Below are positions 7,478-13,425 of a stretch of DNA of 13,559 bases, piece by piece. The notes under the pieces are model-generated. The model made no database searches, had not been told where the DNA came from, and saw only the letters and a program-made list of their open reading frames with translations. Source of the DNA: Megasphaera hominis (GTDB taxonomy: Bacteria > Bacillota > Negativicutes > Veillonellales > Megasphaeraceae); contig NZ_JACOGK010000050.1 of assembly GCF_014269395.1 (NCBI RefSeq), forward strand, positions 1-13,559, written 5' to 3'. Both the position numbers and the translations under genes were made by a program. Within the stretch, counting starts at the first letter, position 1. Every line of letters starts with the position of its first letter.

Positions 7478-7505
7478 AGATGCCAGGCAAAAGGCCCTGG
7501 CATCT
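7478..7505 (-). terminator. Hairpin between iorB and permease, possible attenuator
   Basis: A perfect 10-bp stem (7478-7487 with 7496-7505) and an eight-base loop are followed, leftward, by the imperfect T-tract TTTCTGTT. It lies after the iorB stop and 12 bases before the permease ribosome binding site. It could partly terminate the iorAB message, stabilise its 3' end, or act as an attenuator in the permease leader. The T-tract is too broken for a confident full terminator. Confidence 0.55.
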
Positions 7506-7525
7506 GCCTATATACACATTGGTCT

Positions 7526-7534
7526 ATTATATCA
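7526..7534 (-). promoter_or_regulatory. Extended -10 promoter overlapping the iorB stop codon
   Basis: Leftward the bases read TGATATAAT, a perfect extended -10 (TG, one base, TATAAT). The TG belongs to the TGA stop of iorB. No good -35 lies 16-18 bases upstream, which extended -10 promoters tolerate. Transcription would begin near 7519, giving the permease and CoA-transferase a sigma-70-type promoter independent of the sigma-54 promoter, with the 7478-7505 hairpin in the leader. Confidence 0.55.
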
Positions 7535-8110
7535 TACGGCGGCCAGGCCAGCATCAAAGGCTTTGATATTCACGTCGGCAAAGGCCGGTTTGACTGTCTT
7601 TGCAATGATCTCTTTCCAGTCTATCTCCGTGAGTCCCAAAGCACCGACCAAGGCGCCTAAGAGGACGATGTTAGCCCCTTTAGGGTTACCCAGGCCGGCG
7701 GCGATCTGCGTAGCATCTACGACCTGTACGGACACGTGTTTTTTCAATTCGTCTATGATCCTGGCCGGATACTCACAAGCCCCGGATAAGATGGGCAGCG
7801 ACGGAATCTGCGTCGTATTGACGACCATTTTCCCAGCCGGCTTGAGGAATTTGGCATAGCGCGCCGCTTCCATTTCTTCAAAGGAAACGAGAATATCTGC
7901 CATGCCGGCACCGATAATGGGCGAATATACCTTTTCGCCAAAACGCACTTGTGTACTGACACTGCCGCCGCGCTGGCTCATGCCATGGACTTCACTCATC
8001 TTTACATCGTAACCCTGTTCCATAAGGCCTATGGTCAGGATTTTACTGGCTAAAATAGTTCCTTGCCCGCCAACACCTACGAGCAGGATACTGGTTACGT
8101 CACGCATCAT
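7532..8110 (-). CDS. iorB: Indolepyruvate oxidoreductase subunit beta (IorB)
   Basis: The 192-residue product is the small subunit of indolepyruvate:ferredoxin oxidoreductase, equivalent to the gamma domain of pyruvate:ferredoxin oxidoreductase. It shows 'GVGGQG' at 12-17, 'SEVHGMSQRGGSVSTQVR' around 39-56, and 'NPKGANIVLLGALVGALG' near 142-159, all characteristic of the subunit. With IorA it oxidatively decarboxylates aryl-pyruvates to aryl-acetyl-CoA and reduces ferredoxin. Length is normal. Its ATG overlaps the iorA TGA by four bases (ATGA), typical of tightly coupled, stoichiometric subunits; a second ATG one codon later is equally possible. The gene ends in TGA that forms part of a predicted promoter for the next gene. 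Confidence 0.95.
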   Translation of the reverse strand: MMRDVTSILLVGVGGQGTILASKILTIGLMEQGYDVKMSEVHGMSQRGGSVSTQVRFGEKVYSPIIGAGMADILVSFEEMEAARYAKFLKPAGKMVVNTTQIPSLPILSGACEYPARIIDELKKHVSVQVVDATQIAAGLGNPKGANIVLLGALVGALGLTEIDWKEIIAKTVKPAFADVNIKAFDAGLAAV

Positions 8111-9891
8111 TTGTCCCCCTTCCGGCTAATGGCCTGTACAGGACAAACCTGTAGGCACAGCGTACAGCCCGTGCAGTCACTGGCAACGATTTCCGATTTT
8201 TTTGTCTGCGTATTAAAGCGCAGGGCCGGGCAGCCTGTAGTCAGGCACTTCCTGCAGCCAATACAGGTTTCCGTGTGGACGACGCAGGGCTGCATAGAGA
8301 GATCAAACTCTGCCTGATCTGCAGGGCTGAATTTTTTCAGGATACAGGGCCAGCGCGTAATGATGACCGACGGTTCGTCTTCTCTGGCATAGGCCCAGTC
8401 CAGTGCCTCATTCATAGCTTGCAAATCCAGCGGGTTGACCGTGCGGATATGCTGGATCCCCAAGGCCCGGACGACCGTTTGAATATCAATCAGCGTCGTC
8501 GGTTCCCCTTTGAGCGTATAGCCCGTACCGGGATTTTGCTGATGGCCGGTCATGCCTGTAATGCGGTTATCGAGAATAACACAGATCGTATTGGAATGGT
8601 TGTAGGCGACATCTGTAAGGGAATTGATCCCCGTGTGGAAGAAGGTCGAATCACCCATGCAGGCGACGACTCGCTTTTTCTGGCCGCTCATTTGGAACCC
8701 ATGGCTCAGGCCGTGGCCGACAGAAAAGGCGCTGCCCATACAGACAGCCAAATCCTTAGCGTTGAGCGGTTCCGACCCGCCTAAGGCATAACAGCCAATA
8801 TCGCCGACCATGACCGTGTCCTTGCGTTTGCCTAAGGCATAGAAAAAGCCGCGGTGCGGACAGCCGGCACAAAGAGCGGGCGGACGCGGTACGACATACG
8901 TATCAGGAATGGTCACGCCTTGGCGCTGTTGCTGCAAAATGGCGGCAGCGACGATATTCGGGTTCAGTTCATCAATGCCCGGTATGACATCACGGCCGTG
9001 ACAGGCAATACCGGCCCCATGGATTTGATCTTCCATAAACGGATCCAGTTCTTCTACGACATACAACGTATCTACCTTGGCCGCAAAATCACGGATTTTC
9101 TGCAAGGGCAGGGGATACGTAAAGCCCAGTTTTAAGTAGGAAGCCCGGTCGCCTAAGACGTCGCGGGCATACATATACGCAGCGCCGGCGGCAACGATGC
9201 CGATTTTCGTATCATGCATTTCTTCTGCATTGAAGGGTGATGTTTCGGCATAGGCCTTTAGCTTCTGTTCCCGTTCTTCCATGACGTACCGGCGTTGTTT
9301 GGAAATGGCCGGTACAGCGTCCATTTTTTCCCGCTGTTTTACATACGGTACAGGCGGTACGTCCTGGCGCGGCCCTTCTGTCACGAGGCTCTTAGAGTGG
9401 CAAATACGCGTCGTCATGCGGAGCATAACCGGTACGCCATAGGTTTCACTGACATGATAGGCTTCCTTTGTCATTTCCAGGCATTCCTGGGAATCAGACG
9501 GTTCAAACATGGCGATCTTCATGGCCTTGGCGTAGTGCCGGTTATCCTGTTCATCCTGGGAAGAATGCATGCCCGGGTCATCGGCCGAGACAAAGACAAA
9601 GCCCCCGTTAATTTGTAAGTAAGAAAACGTAAACATAGCGTCGGCTGCTACGTTGAGGCCGACCATCTTCATGGCCGCAAAGGAACGGACACCGGACATG
9701 GAAGCACCGATGGCCGCTTCTACTGCGACTTTTTCATTCGGTGCCCATTCGGCGTATATTTCATCGTATTGGGCTGTGTTTTCCAAAATTTCCGTACTCG
9801 GTGTACCCGGATAGGCTGAAGCAAAGGAGACACCGCTTTCATACAGGCCCCTGGCAACCGCTTCATCGCCGGTCAGCAATTTTTTCATCAT
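8107..9891 (-). CDS. iorA: Indolepyruvate oxidoreductase subunit alpha (IorA)
   Basis: This 594-residue large subunit carries thiamine diphosphate and iron-sulfur clusters and, with IorB, converts indolepyruvate and related aryl-pyruvates plus CoA to the aryl-acetyl-CoA, CO2 and reduced ferredoxin. In order: an N-terminal pyrimidine-binding domain ('SAYPGTPSTE' at 26-34), the linker 'CAGCPHRG' (341-348), the TPP domain with 'GDIGCYALG' (363-371) and 'GDSTFF...ILDN' (413-442), and a C-terminal two-cluster ferredoxin domain, Cys543/546/549/554 and Cys573/576/579/583. Length and motifs are complete. I place the start at the ATG at 9891, just after AGGAGGA; the longer frame from a TTG at 9912 would put that binding site inside the gene. 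It is the first gene of iorA-iorB-permease-CoA-transferase and has a sigma-54 promoter upstream, so expression should depend on an activator, most simply the divergent PrpR-like protein. Confidence 0.96.
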   Translation of the reverse strand: MMKKLLTGDEAVARGLYESGVSFASAYPGTPSTEILENTAQYDEIYAEWAPNEKVAVEAAIGASMSGVRSFAAMKMVGLNVAADAMFTFSYLQINGGFVFVSADDPGMHSSQDEQDNRHYAKAMKIAMFEPSDSQECLEMTKEAYHVSETYGVPVMLRMTTRICHSKSLVTEGPRQDVPPVPYVKQREKMDAVPAISKQRRYVMEEREQKLKAYAETSPFNAEEMHDTKIGIVAAGAAYMYARDVLGDRASYLKLGFTYPLPLQKIRDFAAKVDTLYVVEELDPFMEDQIHGAGIACHGRDVIPGIDELNPNIVAAAILQQQRQGVTIPDTYVVPRPPALCAGCPHRGFFYALGKRKDTVMVGDIGCYALGGSEPLNAKDLAVCMGSAFSVGHGLSHGFQMSGQKKRVVACMGDSTFFHTGINSLTDVAYNHSNTICVILDNRITGMTGHQQNPGTGYTLKGEPTTLIDIQTVVRALGIQHIRTVNPLDLQAMNEALDWAYAREDEPSVIITRWPCILKKFSPADQAEFDLSMQPCVVHTETCIGCRKCLTTGCPALRFNTQTKKSEIVASDCTGCTLCLQVCPVQAISRKGDK

Positions 9892-9933
9892 AGATCCTCC
9901 TATCTCGTTCAAGCAAGATTCTTTTCTCCTCCT

Positions 9934-9957
9934 ATTGCATACTCTTGTATATGCAAT
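9934..9957. repeat. Inverted repeat spanning the sigma-54 -12 element and start site
   Basis: ATTGCATA (9934-9941) and TATGCAAT (9950-9957) form a perfect 8-bp dyad with an eight-base centre. The right arm contains the -12 TTGCA of the sigma-54 promoter and the left arm begins at the predicted transcription start (about 9941). It may be an operator for a repressor or a melting feature; it cannot form in the RNA made from this start. Confidence 0.5.
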
Positions 9958-9967
9958 CCCTATGCCA
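9952..9967 (-). promoter_or_regulatory. Sigma-54 (-24/-12) promoter of the iorAB operon
   Basis: Leftward, TGGCAT (9962-9967) then five bases then TTGCA (9952-9956) matches the sigma-54 consensus TGGCAC-N5-TTGCA at all but one base. It has the invariant GG, ten bases, GC spacing. The start should be near 9941, giving a 50-base leader with AGGAGG sites before iorA. rpoN is in the same window and the divergent gene encodes a GAFTGA-bearing activator, so sequence and context agree. Confidence 0.9.
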
Positions 9968-9980
9968 ACTGGGAAAAGAG

Positions 9981-10006
9981 AAAAAGGCCTGATTTCCGGC
10001 CTTTTT
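9981..10006. terminator. Terminator-like hairpin inside the regulatory region
   Basis: AAAAAGGCC (9981-9989) pairs with GGCCTTTTT (9998-10006) around an eight-base loop, with A and T runs on both outer flanks, so it can act in either direction. It lies just upstream of the -24 element and about 30 bp from the dyads. It would block stray leftward transcripts from entering the iorA operon and rightward ones from entering the regulator gene. Confidence 0.75.
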
Positions 10007-10035
10007 TGACAAAATAAGAGTCCCTGTACCTATGC

Positions 10036-10077
10036 TGTGTAAAAAAAATTTGCTATACTTTACACAAAATATAGCAA
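10036..10077. promoter_or_regulatory. Two interlocking dyads, probable enhancer and autoregulatory site
   Basis: TGTGTAAA (10036-10043) matches TTTACACA (10059-10066), and TTGCTATA (10050-10057) matches TATAGCAA (10070-10077); both are perfect 8-bp arms arranged A-B-A'-B'. They lie about 95-137 bp upstream of the predicted sigma-54 start, the usual place for an activator's enhancer, and cover the regulator's own -10 region. Binding here could activate iorA and limit the regulator's own synthesis. Confidence 0.6.
10051..10059 (+). promoter_or_regulatory. Extended -10 promoter of the activator gene
   Basis: TGCTATACT is an extended -10 (TG, one base, TATACT) with no convincing -35. Transcription from near 10066 would leave a leader of about 29 bases containing the AGGAGG site at 10081-10086. 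It is embedded in the interlocking dyads, which fits negative autoregulation. Confidence 0.5.
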
Positions 10078-10094
10078 GGCAGGAGGTGCTCCCC

Positions 10095-11972
10095 ATGGAT
10101 AGTATTTACTTTTTTATTGCCGACACGACGATGAAGCAGGCCGTTTCCCATATGCTGGCTTCGTACAGCGATTTGCCGGACCTGGATTCCGTGACGGTAA
10201 AAACGGAAATTGTCGATTTTCCCCATATGGTTGCACAGGCACAGCACATGGTCCGGGCCGGCGCCAAGGTCATCATCACCAATAGTGGCTCGTACCAAAT
10301 TTTGTCGGCAGCGATTCACGAGATTCCCATTCTCTGCTTGTACAGTTCTACCTACGATGCCCTGTATACGCTGCGTCAGGCCAGCAGATACAAAAAAATA
10401 CATCTCCTCCTCAACAAGCATTTCATTTTTAATCCTGATATTTGTCCGCCAGACCTGCGGGCTAAGCTCATCATACACGAGCCCTACAGCATTGATGATA
10501 CGTACGACCAGCTTCTGGCGCGTATTCAGGATATTCCCATTACGCCGGATACCGCCATCGTCGGCTGCACCCTCTTGCCCCAGATTGCCAACATCGTGCC
10601 CTTGCCCGTCTTTCCCATCAGGCCAAGCGAATCGACACTCTTGTCGGTCTTCCAATATGCCCTGGGCATCGTCCGCTTCCAGCGGCAGGACCGGCGCCAG
10701 CTCTCTACGCTGGAATCGATCTTATCCCATGTCACAGACGGTATCATCCTCTATGGCGCAGGCGGGGCTATTTCCCATATTAACCGGCAGGCCTCTATTT
10801 TCCTCGGCATTCCGGCAGATACAGAAAATATACGCACCATTTTTCCCGATTGGCACGAAGGAACCAAGCCGTCCTTCAAAGACCGTATCATCCACCAGCC
10901 GCCGTATACACTCGTCGCCAATTCCGACTCCTTCATTTCCGGCCAGGAACGGCAATACATCCTGACGTTGCGGGACGTAACGGAATTACAGCGTCTGGAA
11001 AAAAATATCCGCTATAAACTATCGCGTACAGGCCTGGAGGCAACGCACTGCTTTTCAGATATCCATACGGCCGATGCACACATGAAGCAGACTATTGCCC
11101 AGGCCAGGCTCATGGCTACGTACAACGCACCGGTCCTGATTCAAGGCGAAAGCGGTACGGGCAAGGAGCTCTTCGCCCAGAGCATCCACAACGCCGGTCC
11201 CCGCCACAACGGGCCCTTTGTGGCCATTAACTGTGCGGCCCTGCCTCCGGACCTGCTGGAAAGCGAGCTCTTCGGCTACGCCGGCGGTGCCTTTACAGGT
11301 GCCCGCAAGGAAGGCAAGGCAGGACTGTTTGAAATGGCCCATAAAGGAACGATTTTTCTGGATGAAATCAACAGCATGTCACCTAACATCCAGTCCAAGC
11401 TGCTGCGCGTACTGGAAACCAAACAGGTCATGCGCATCGGCTCCGACTACATCATCCCCTTAGACATCCGCATCATCTCTGCCAGTAATGCCGATATTCT
11501 CGCTGCTGTCCAGGCCGGGACCTTTAGGCGGGATCTCTTTTTTCGCATTAACACGCTGAAGCTGAATTTACCCCCTTTAAACGACAGGCCTGCCGATATT
11601 CCCTATCTTTTTTCCTTCTTTTTGCAATCCTTGGGCGAATCCCCAAAGGAACTCCCGGAAAACCTGCGGCAAACCTTATTGCAGCACCACTGGTGGGGCA
11701 ATATACGGGAATTATACAGCGCTGCCCTGCGGTACCACATTTTCGGTGAAACCGGAGACCGTACGTACAGCTATCTCTTTGATGCGCCAGCTAACGAAGG
11801 AACGGAGCATCTCCTGGCCCCCGGCACGGTAGCCCTTGATATGAAGCATTTGGAAACGGCTATCCAGCAGCTTGTCATTCGCGATTTAATGGAACAAGGC
11901 TATACCCAGACGGAAATTGCCAAGCTGCTTCACGTATCACGGCAGACCATCTTCAACCGCTTAAAAAAATAA
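10095..11972 (+). CDS. PrpR-like sigma-54-dependent transcriptional activator
   Basis: The 625-residue product is an enhancer-binding protein that uses ATP to open sigma-54 promoters. Residues about 1-190 resemble the PrpR_N sensor domain ('TNSGSYQILSAAIHEIPIL' at 62-80), which in relatives senses small organic acids or their CoA-pathway intermediates. A PAS domain spans about 203-300 ('VTDGIILYGAGGAISHIN'). The AAA+ domain has Walker A GESGTGKE (351-358), the sigma-54-contacting GAFTGA (398-403), Walker B GTIFLDE (418-424) and the FRRDLFFR arginine-finger region (477-484). A Fis-type helix-turn-helix ends the protein (about 596-625). All key residues are intact. I choose the ATG at 10095 because AGGAGG lies eight bases before it; upstream in-frame starts lack a binding site. 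Divergent from iorA and next to a sigma-54 promoter, it most likely controls that operon. Its ligand, perhaps an aryl-pyruvate or aryl-acetate, is inference. Confidence 0.94.
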   Translation: MDSIYFFIADTTMKQAVSHMLASYSDLPDLDSVTVKTEIVDFPHMVAQAQHMVRAGAKVIITNSGSYQILSAAIHEIPILCLYSSTYDALYTLRQASRYKKIHLLLNKHFIFNPDICPPDLRAKLIIHEPYSIDDTYDQLLARIQDIPITPDTAIVGCTLLPQIANIVPLPVFPIRPSESTLLSVFQYALGIVRFQRQDRRQLSTLESILSHVTDGIILYGAGGAISHINRQASIFLGIPADTENIRTIFPDWHEGTKPSFKDRIIHQPPYTLVANSDSFISGQERQYILTLRDVTELQRLEKNIRYKLSRTGLEATHCFSDIHTADAHMKQTIAQARLMATYNAPVLIQGESGTGKELFAQSIHNAGPRHNGPFVAINCAALPPDLLESELFGYAGGAFTGARKEGKAGLFEMAHKGTIFLDEINSMSPNIQSKLLRVLETKQVMRIGSDYIIPLDIRIISASNADILAAVQAGTFRRDLFFRINTLKLNLPPLNDRPADIPYLFSFFLQSLGESPKELPENLRQTLLQHHWWGNIRELYSAALRYHIFGETGDRTYSYLFDAPANEGTEHLLAPGTVALDMKHLETAIQQLVIRDLMEQGYTQTEIAKLLHVSRQTIFNRLKK

Positions 11973-11985
11973 TAGGCTGTGTAAC

Positions 11986-12016
11986 AAAAAAGCTGCCCCA
12001 AAAGGACAGCTTTTTT
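11986..12016. terminator. Bidirectional terminator between activator and aminotransferase
   Basis: AAAAAAGCTG followed by CC (11986-11997) pairs with GG, a bulged A, then CAGCTTTTTT (12004-12016) around a short A/C loop. A- and T-runs on both sides suit the two convergent genes that end at 11972 and 12037. Confidence 0.85.
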
Positions 12017-12036
12017 CTATGAACGGCAGACACGTG

Positions 12037-13221
12037 TTACGTATACTGTTCTATGAGCTTTTTAAAGGCCGGGAAGCTCCGTTTGATCATATCGGCTTCT
12101 ACGCAATAGGAAATCCGTACGTAGCCAGGGCAGCCGAAACTGTCTGCCGGTACGATGAGCAGATTCAGGGCCTTGGCCTTTTCCGAAAAGGCATTGGCAT
12201 CCGGTTCCGGCGACTTGACGAAAAGATAGAATGCGCCTTGCGGATAGACGCAGTCATAGCCCATTTCTTCCAGGCCATTATATAAGAGTTTACGGTTTTC
12301 GTCGTAAATATTCATATCGCTCGTCTGGCCCAGGCATTTTAAAACGACGTCCTGGAAGAGGTGCGGAGCACACACAAAGCCCATGGCCCGGCCGGCACCG
12401 CAGACGGCAGGATAAACATCTTTATCGCTTACGGAATCCGGTACGAGAATATAGCCAATGCGTTCACCCGGCAGGCTCAAGGATTTACTGTACGAGTAGC
12501 AGACAATCGTATTGGCGTAGAACTTTGGTACATAGAGAATGGGCAGGCCGTCATAAATGATTTCTCTATATGGTTCGTCAGAAATAAGATAAATAGCATG
12601 GCCTATTTCTGCCGATTTCTTCGTTAAGATATCGGCCATTTTTGTATACGTATCAGCCGAATAGACCGTACCGGCCGGGTTGTTCGGTGAGTTGACGATA
12701 ATCGCCCGCGTATGGGGCGTAATGGCCTTTTCCAAATTTTCCAGGGAGATCTGGAAATGTTCCGTATCCGGCGGCAGAATAACGGCATGAGCACCGGCAT
12801 TTTCAATGAATACAGTGTATTCCGGGAAAAACGGAGCAATGACCAGCACTTCATCCTCTGGCGCTTCGACAATGGCTTTCAAGGTAATCGTCAACGATGC
12901 CGCTGCGCCACAGGTCATATAAAAATTATCGGCCTTAACGTGCGCATCATACGTATCATTCATATATTGGGCTAAGCCCTGGCGGACAGCCGTATCACCG
13001 GAAGCTGCCGTATACCCGTGAATCGCTGCCGATTCCCGCGTAGCCATAATCTCAGCAATGGATTCCCTGATGCAGGCCGGGGCCGGTACGGTCGGATTGC
13101 CGATACTAAAATCAAAGACATTTTCTTTGCCTACTTTAGCAGCCTGTTCCTGGCCATACGAAAATAATTCGCGAATCACTGAGCTCTGTGAGCCCAGGGT
13201 ATACATTTCCTTGTTTGCCAT
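12037..13221 (-). CDS. PLP-dependent class I/II aminotransferase
   Basis: The 394-residue product is a fold-type I aminotransferase, using pyridoxal phosphate to move an amino group between an amino acid and a 2-oxoacid. Family features: 'FSIGNPTVPAP' (38-48), 'HGYTAASGDTAVRQ' (68-81), 'NSPNNPAGTVY' (177-187), 'ISDEPYRE' (213-220) with the pyridine-binding Asp215, the PLP lysine K246 in 'SYSKSLSLPGERIGY', and R369 in 'GYVRISY' for the substrate carboxylate. The start is ATG 13221, six bases after AAAGGAGTG; the longer GTG start at 13230 overlaps that site. It is transcribed alone from an extended -10 promoter, convergent with the activator. Being next to the iorAB operon suggests it supplies aryl-pyruvates, but an aspartate or alanine aminotransferase role is equally possible from sequence. 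Confidence 0.92.
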   Translation of the reverse strand: MANKEMYTLGSQSSVIRELFSYGQEQAAKVGKENVFDFSIGNPTVPAPACIRESIAEIMATRESAAIHGYTAASGDTAVRQGLAQYMNDTYDAHVKADNFYMTCGAAASLTITLKAIVEAPEDEVLVIAPFFPEYTVFIENAGAHAVILPPDTEHFQISLENLEKAITPHTRAIIVNSPNNPAGTVYSADTYTKMADILTKKSAEIGHAIYLISDEPYREIIYDGLPILYVPKFYANTIVCYSYSKSLSLPGERIGYILVPDSVSDKDVYPAVCGAGRAMGFVCAPHLFQDVVLKCLGQTSDMNIYDENRKLLYNGLEEMGYDCVYPQGAFYLFVKSPEPDANAFSEKAKALNLLIVPADSFGCPGYVRISYCVEADMIKRSFPAFKKLIEQYT

Positions 13222-13255
13222 AAAAATCACTCCTTTTGCAATCTCGTTCCGTTCT

Positions 13256-13264
13256 ATTGTACCA
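13256..13264 (-). promoter_or_regulatory. Extended -10 promoter of the aminotransferase gene
   Basis: Leftward TGGTACAAT (TG, one base, TACAAT) lies about 35 bases before the start codon, with no clear -35. Transcription would start near 13249. The AT-rich stretch 13265-13330 upstream holds no gene and no other signal I can support. Confidence 0.5.
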
Positions 13265-13361
13265 TAGGACAGAGATATTACCTTGCTTTTTTATGTAAAA
13301 CTTGCAAAAATCCTTTTTTATAATACAAAAGGGGCTGTGAAATAACACGGACCCAAATAAC

Positions 13362-13403
13362 AAAGGAGGTCCACCGACTCTTTCGAGTCAGCGGACCTCC
13401 TTT
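13362..13403. repeat. Long hairpin at the IS left end
   Basis: AAAGGAGGTCC (13362-13372) and GGACCTCCTTT (13393-13403) pair perfectly. After a three-base internal loop, GACTC (13376-13380) pairs with GAGTC (13385-13389) around TTTC. T-rich flanking sequence makes it terminator-like, and it would shield the transposase from outside transcription. Both strands of the stem carry AAAGGAGGT, a full Shine-Dalgarno, paired with its complement. Confidence 0.8.
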
Positions 13404-13405
13404 TG

Positions 13406-13414
13406 TGGTAAAAT
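13406..13414 (+). promoter_or_regulatory. Extended -10 promoter for the IS1182-type transposase
   Basis: TGGTAAAAT (TG, one base, TAAAAT) lies immediately after the hairpin. The predicted start, near 13421, is only about five bases before the ATG at 13426. Confidence 0.4.
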
Positions 13415-13425
13415 TTACATAACCA

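Noticed and set aside
9892..9912. TTG start at 9912 for iorA
   Set aside because: It would place the strong AGGAGGA site inside the coding region and add residues not seen in the family. ATG 9891 directly follows that site.
10032..10094. Upstream in-frame start (10032) for the activator
   Set aside because: It has no ribosome binding site and lies within the promoter and dyads. The ATG at 10095 has AGGAGG at a proper distance.
11974..11990. GGCTGTGTAAC resembling the IS1182-like terminus at 13331, as a possible IS scar
   Set aside because: The match is only about ten bases and leads straight into a normal terminator; there is no second end or transposase remnant.
13233..13250. Sigma-54-like GG...TTGC sequence upstream of the aminotransferase
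   Set aside because: The GG and GC are nine bases apart, not ten, and the flanks do not match. The extended -10 at 13256-13264 is a better promoter.
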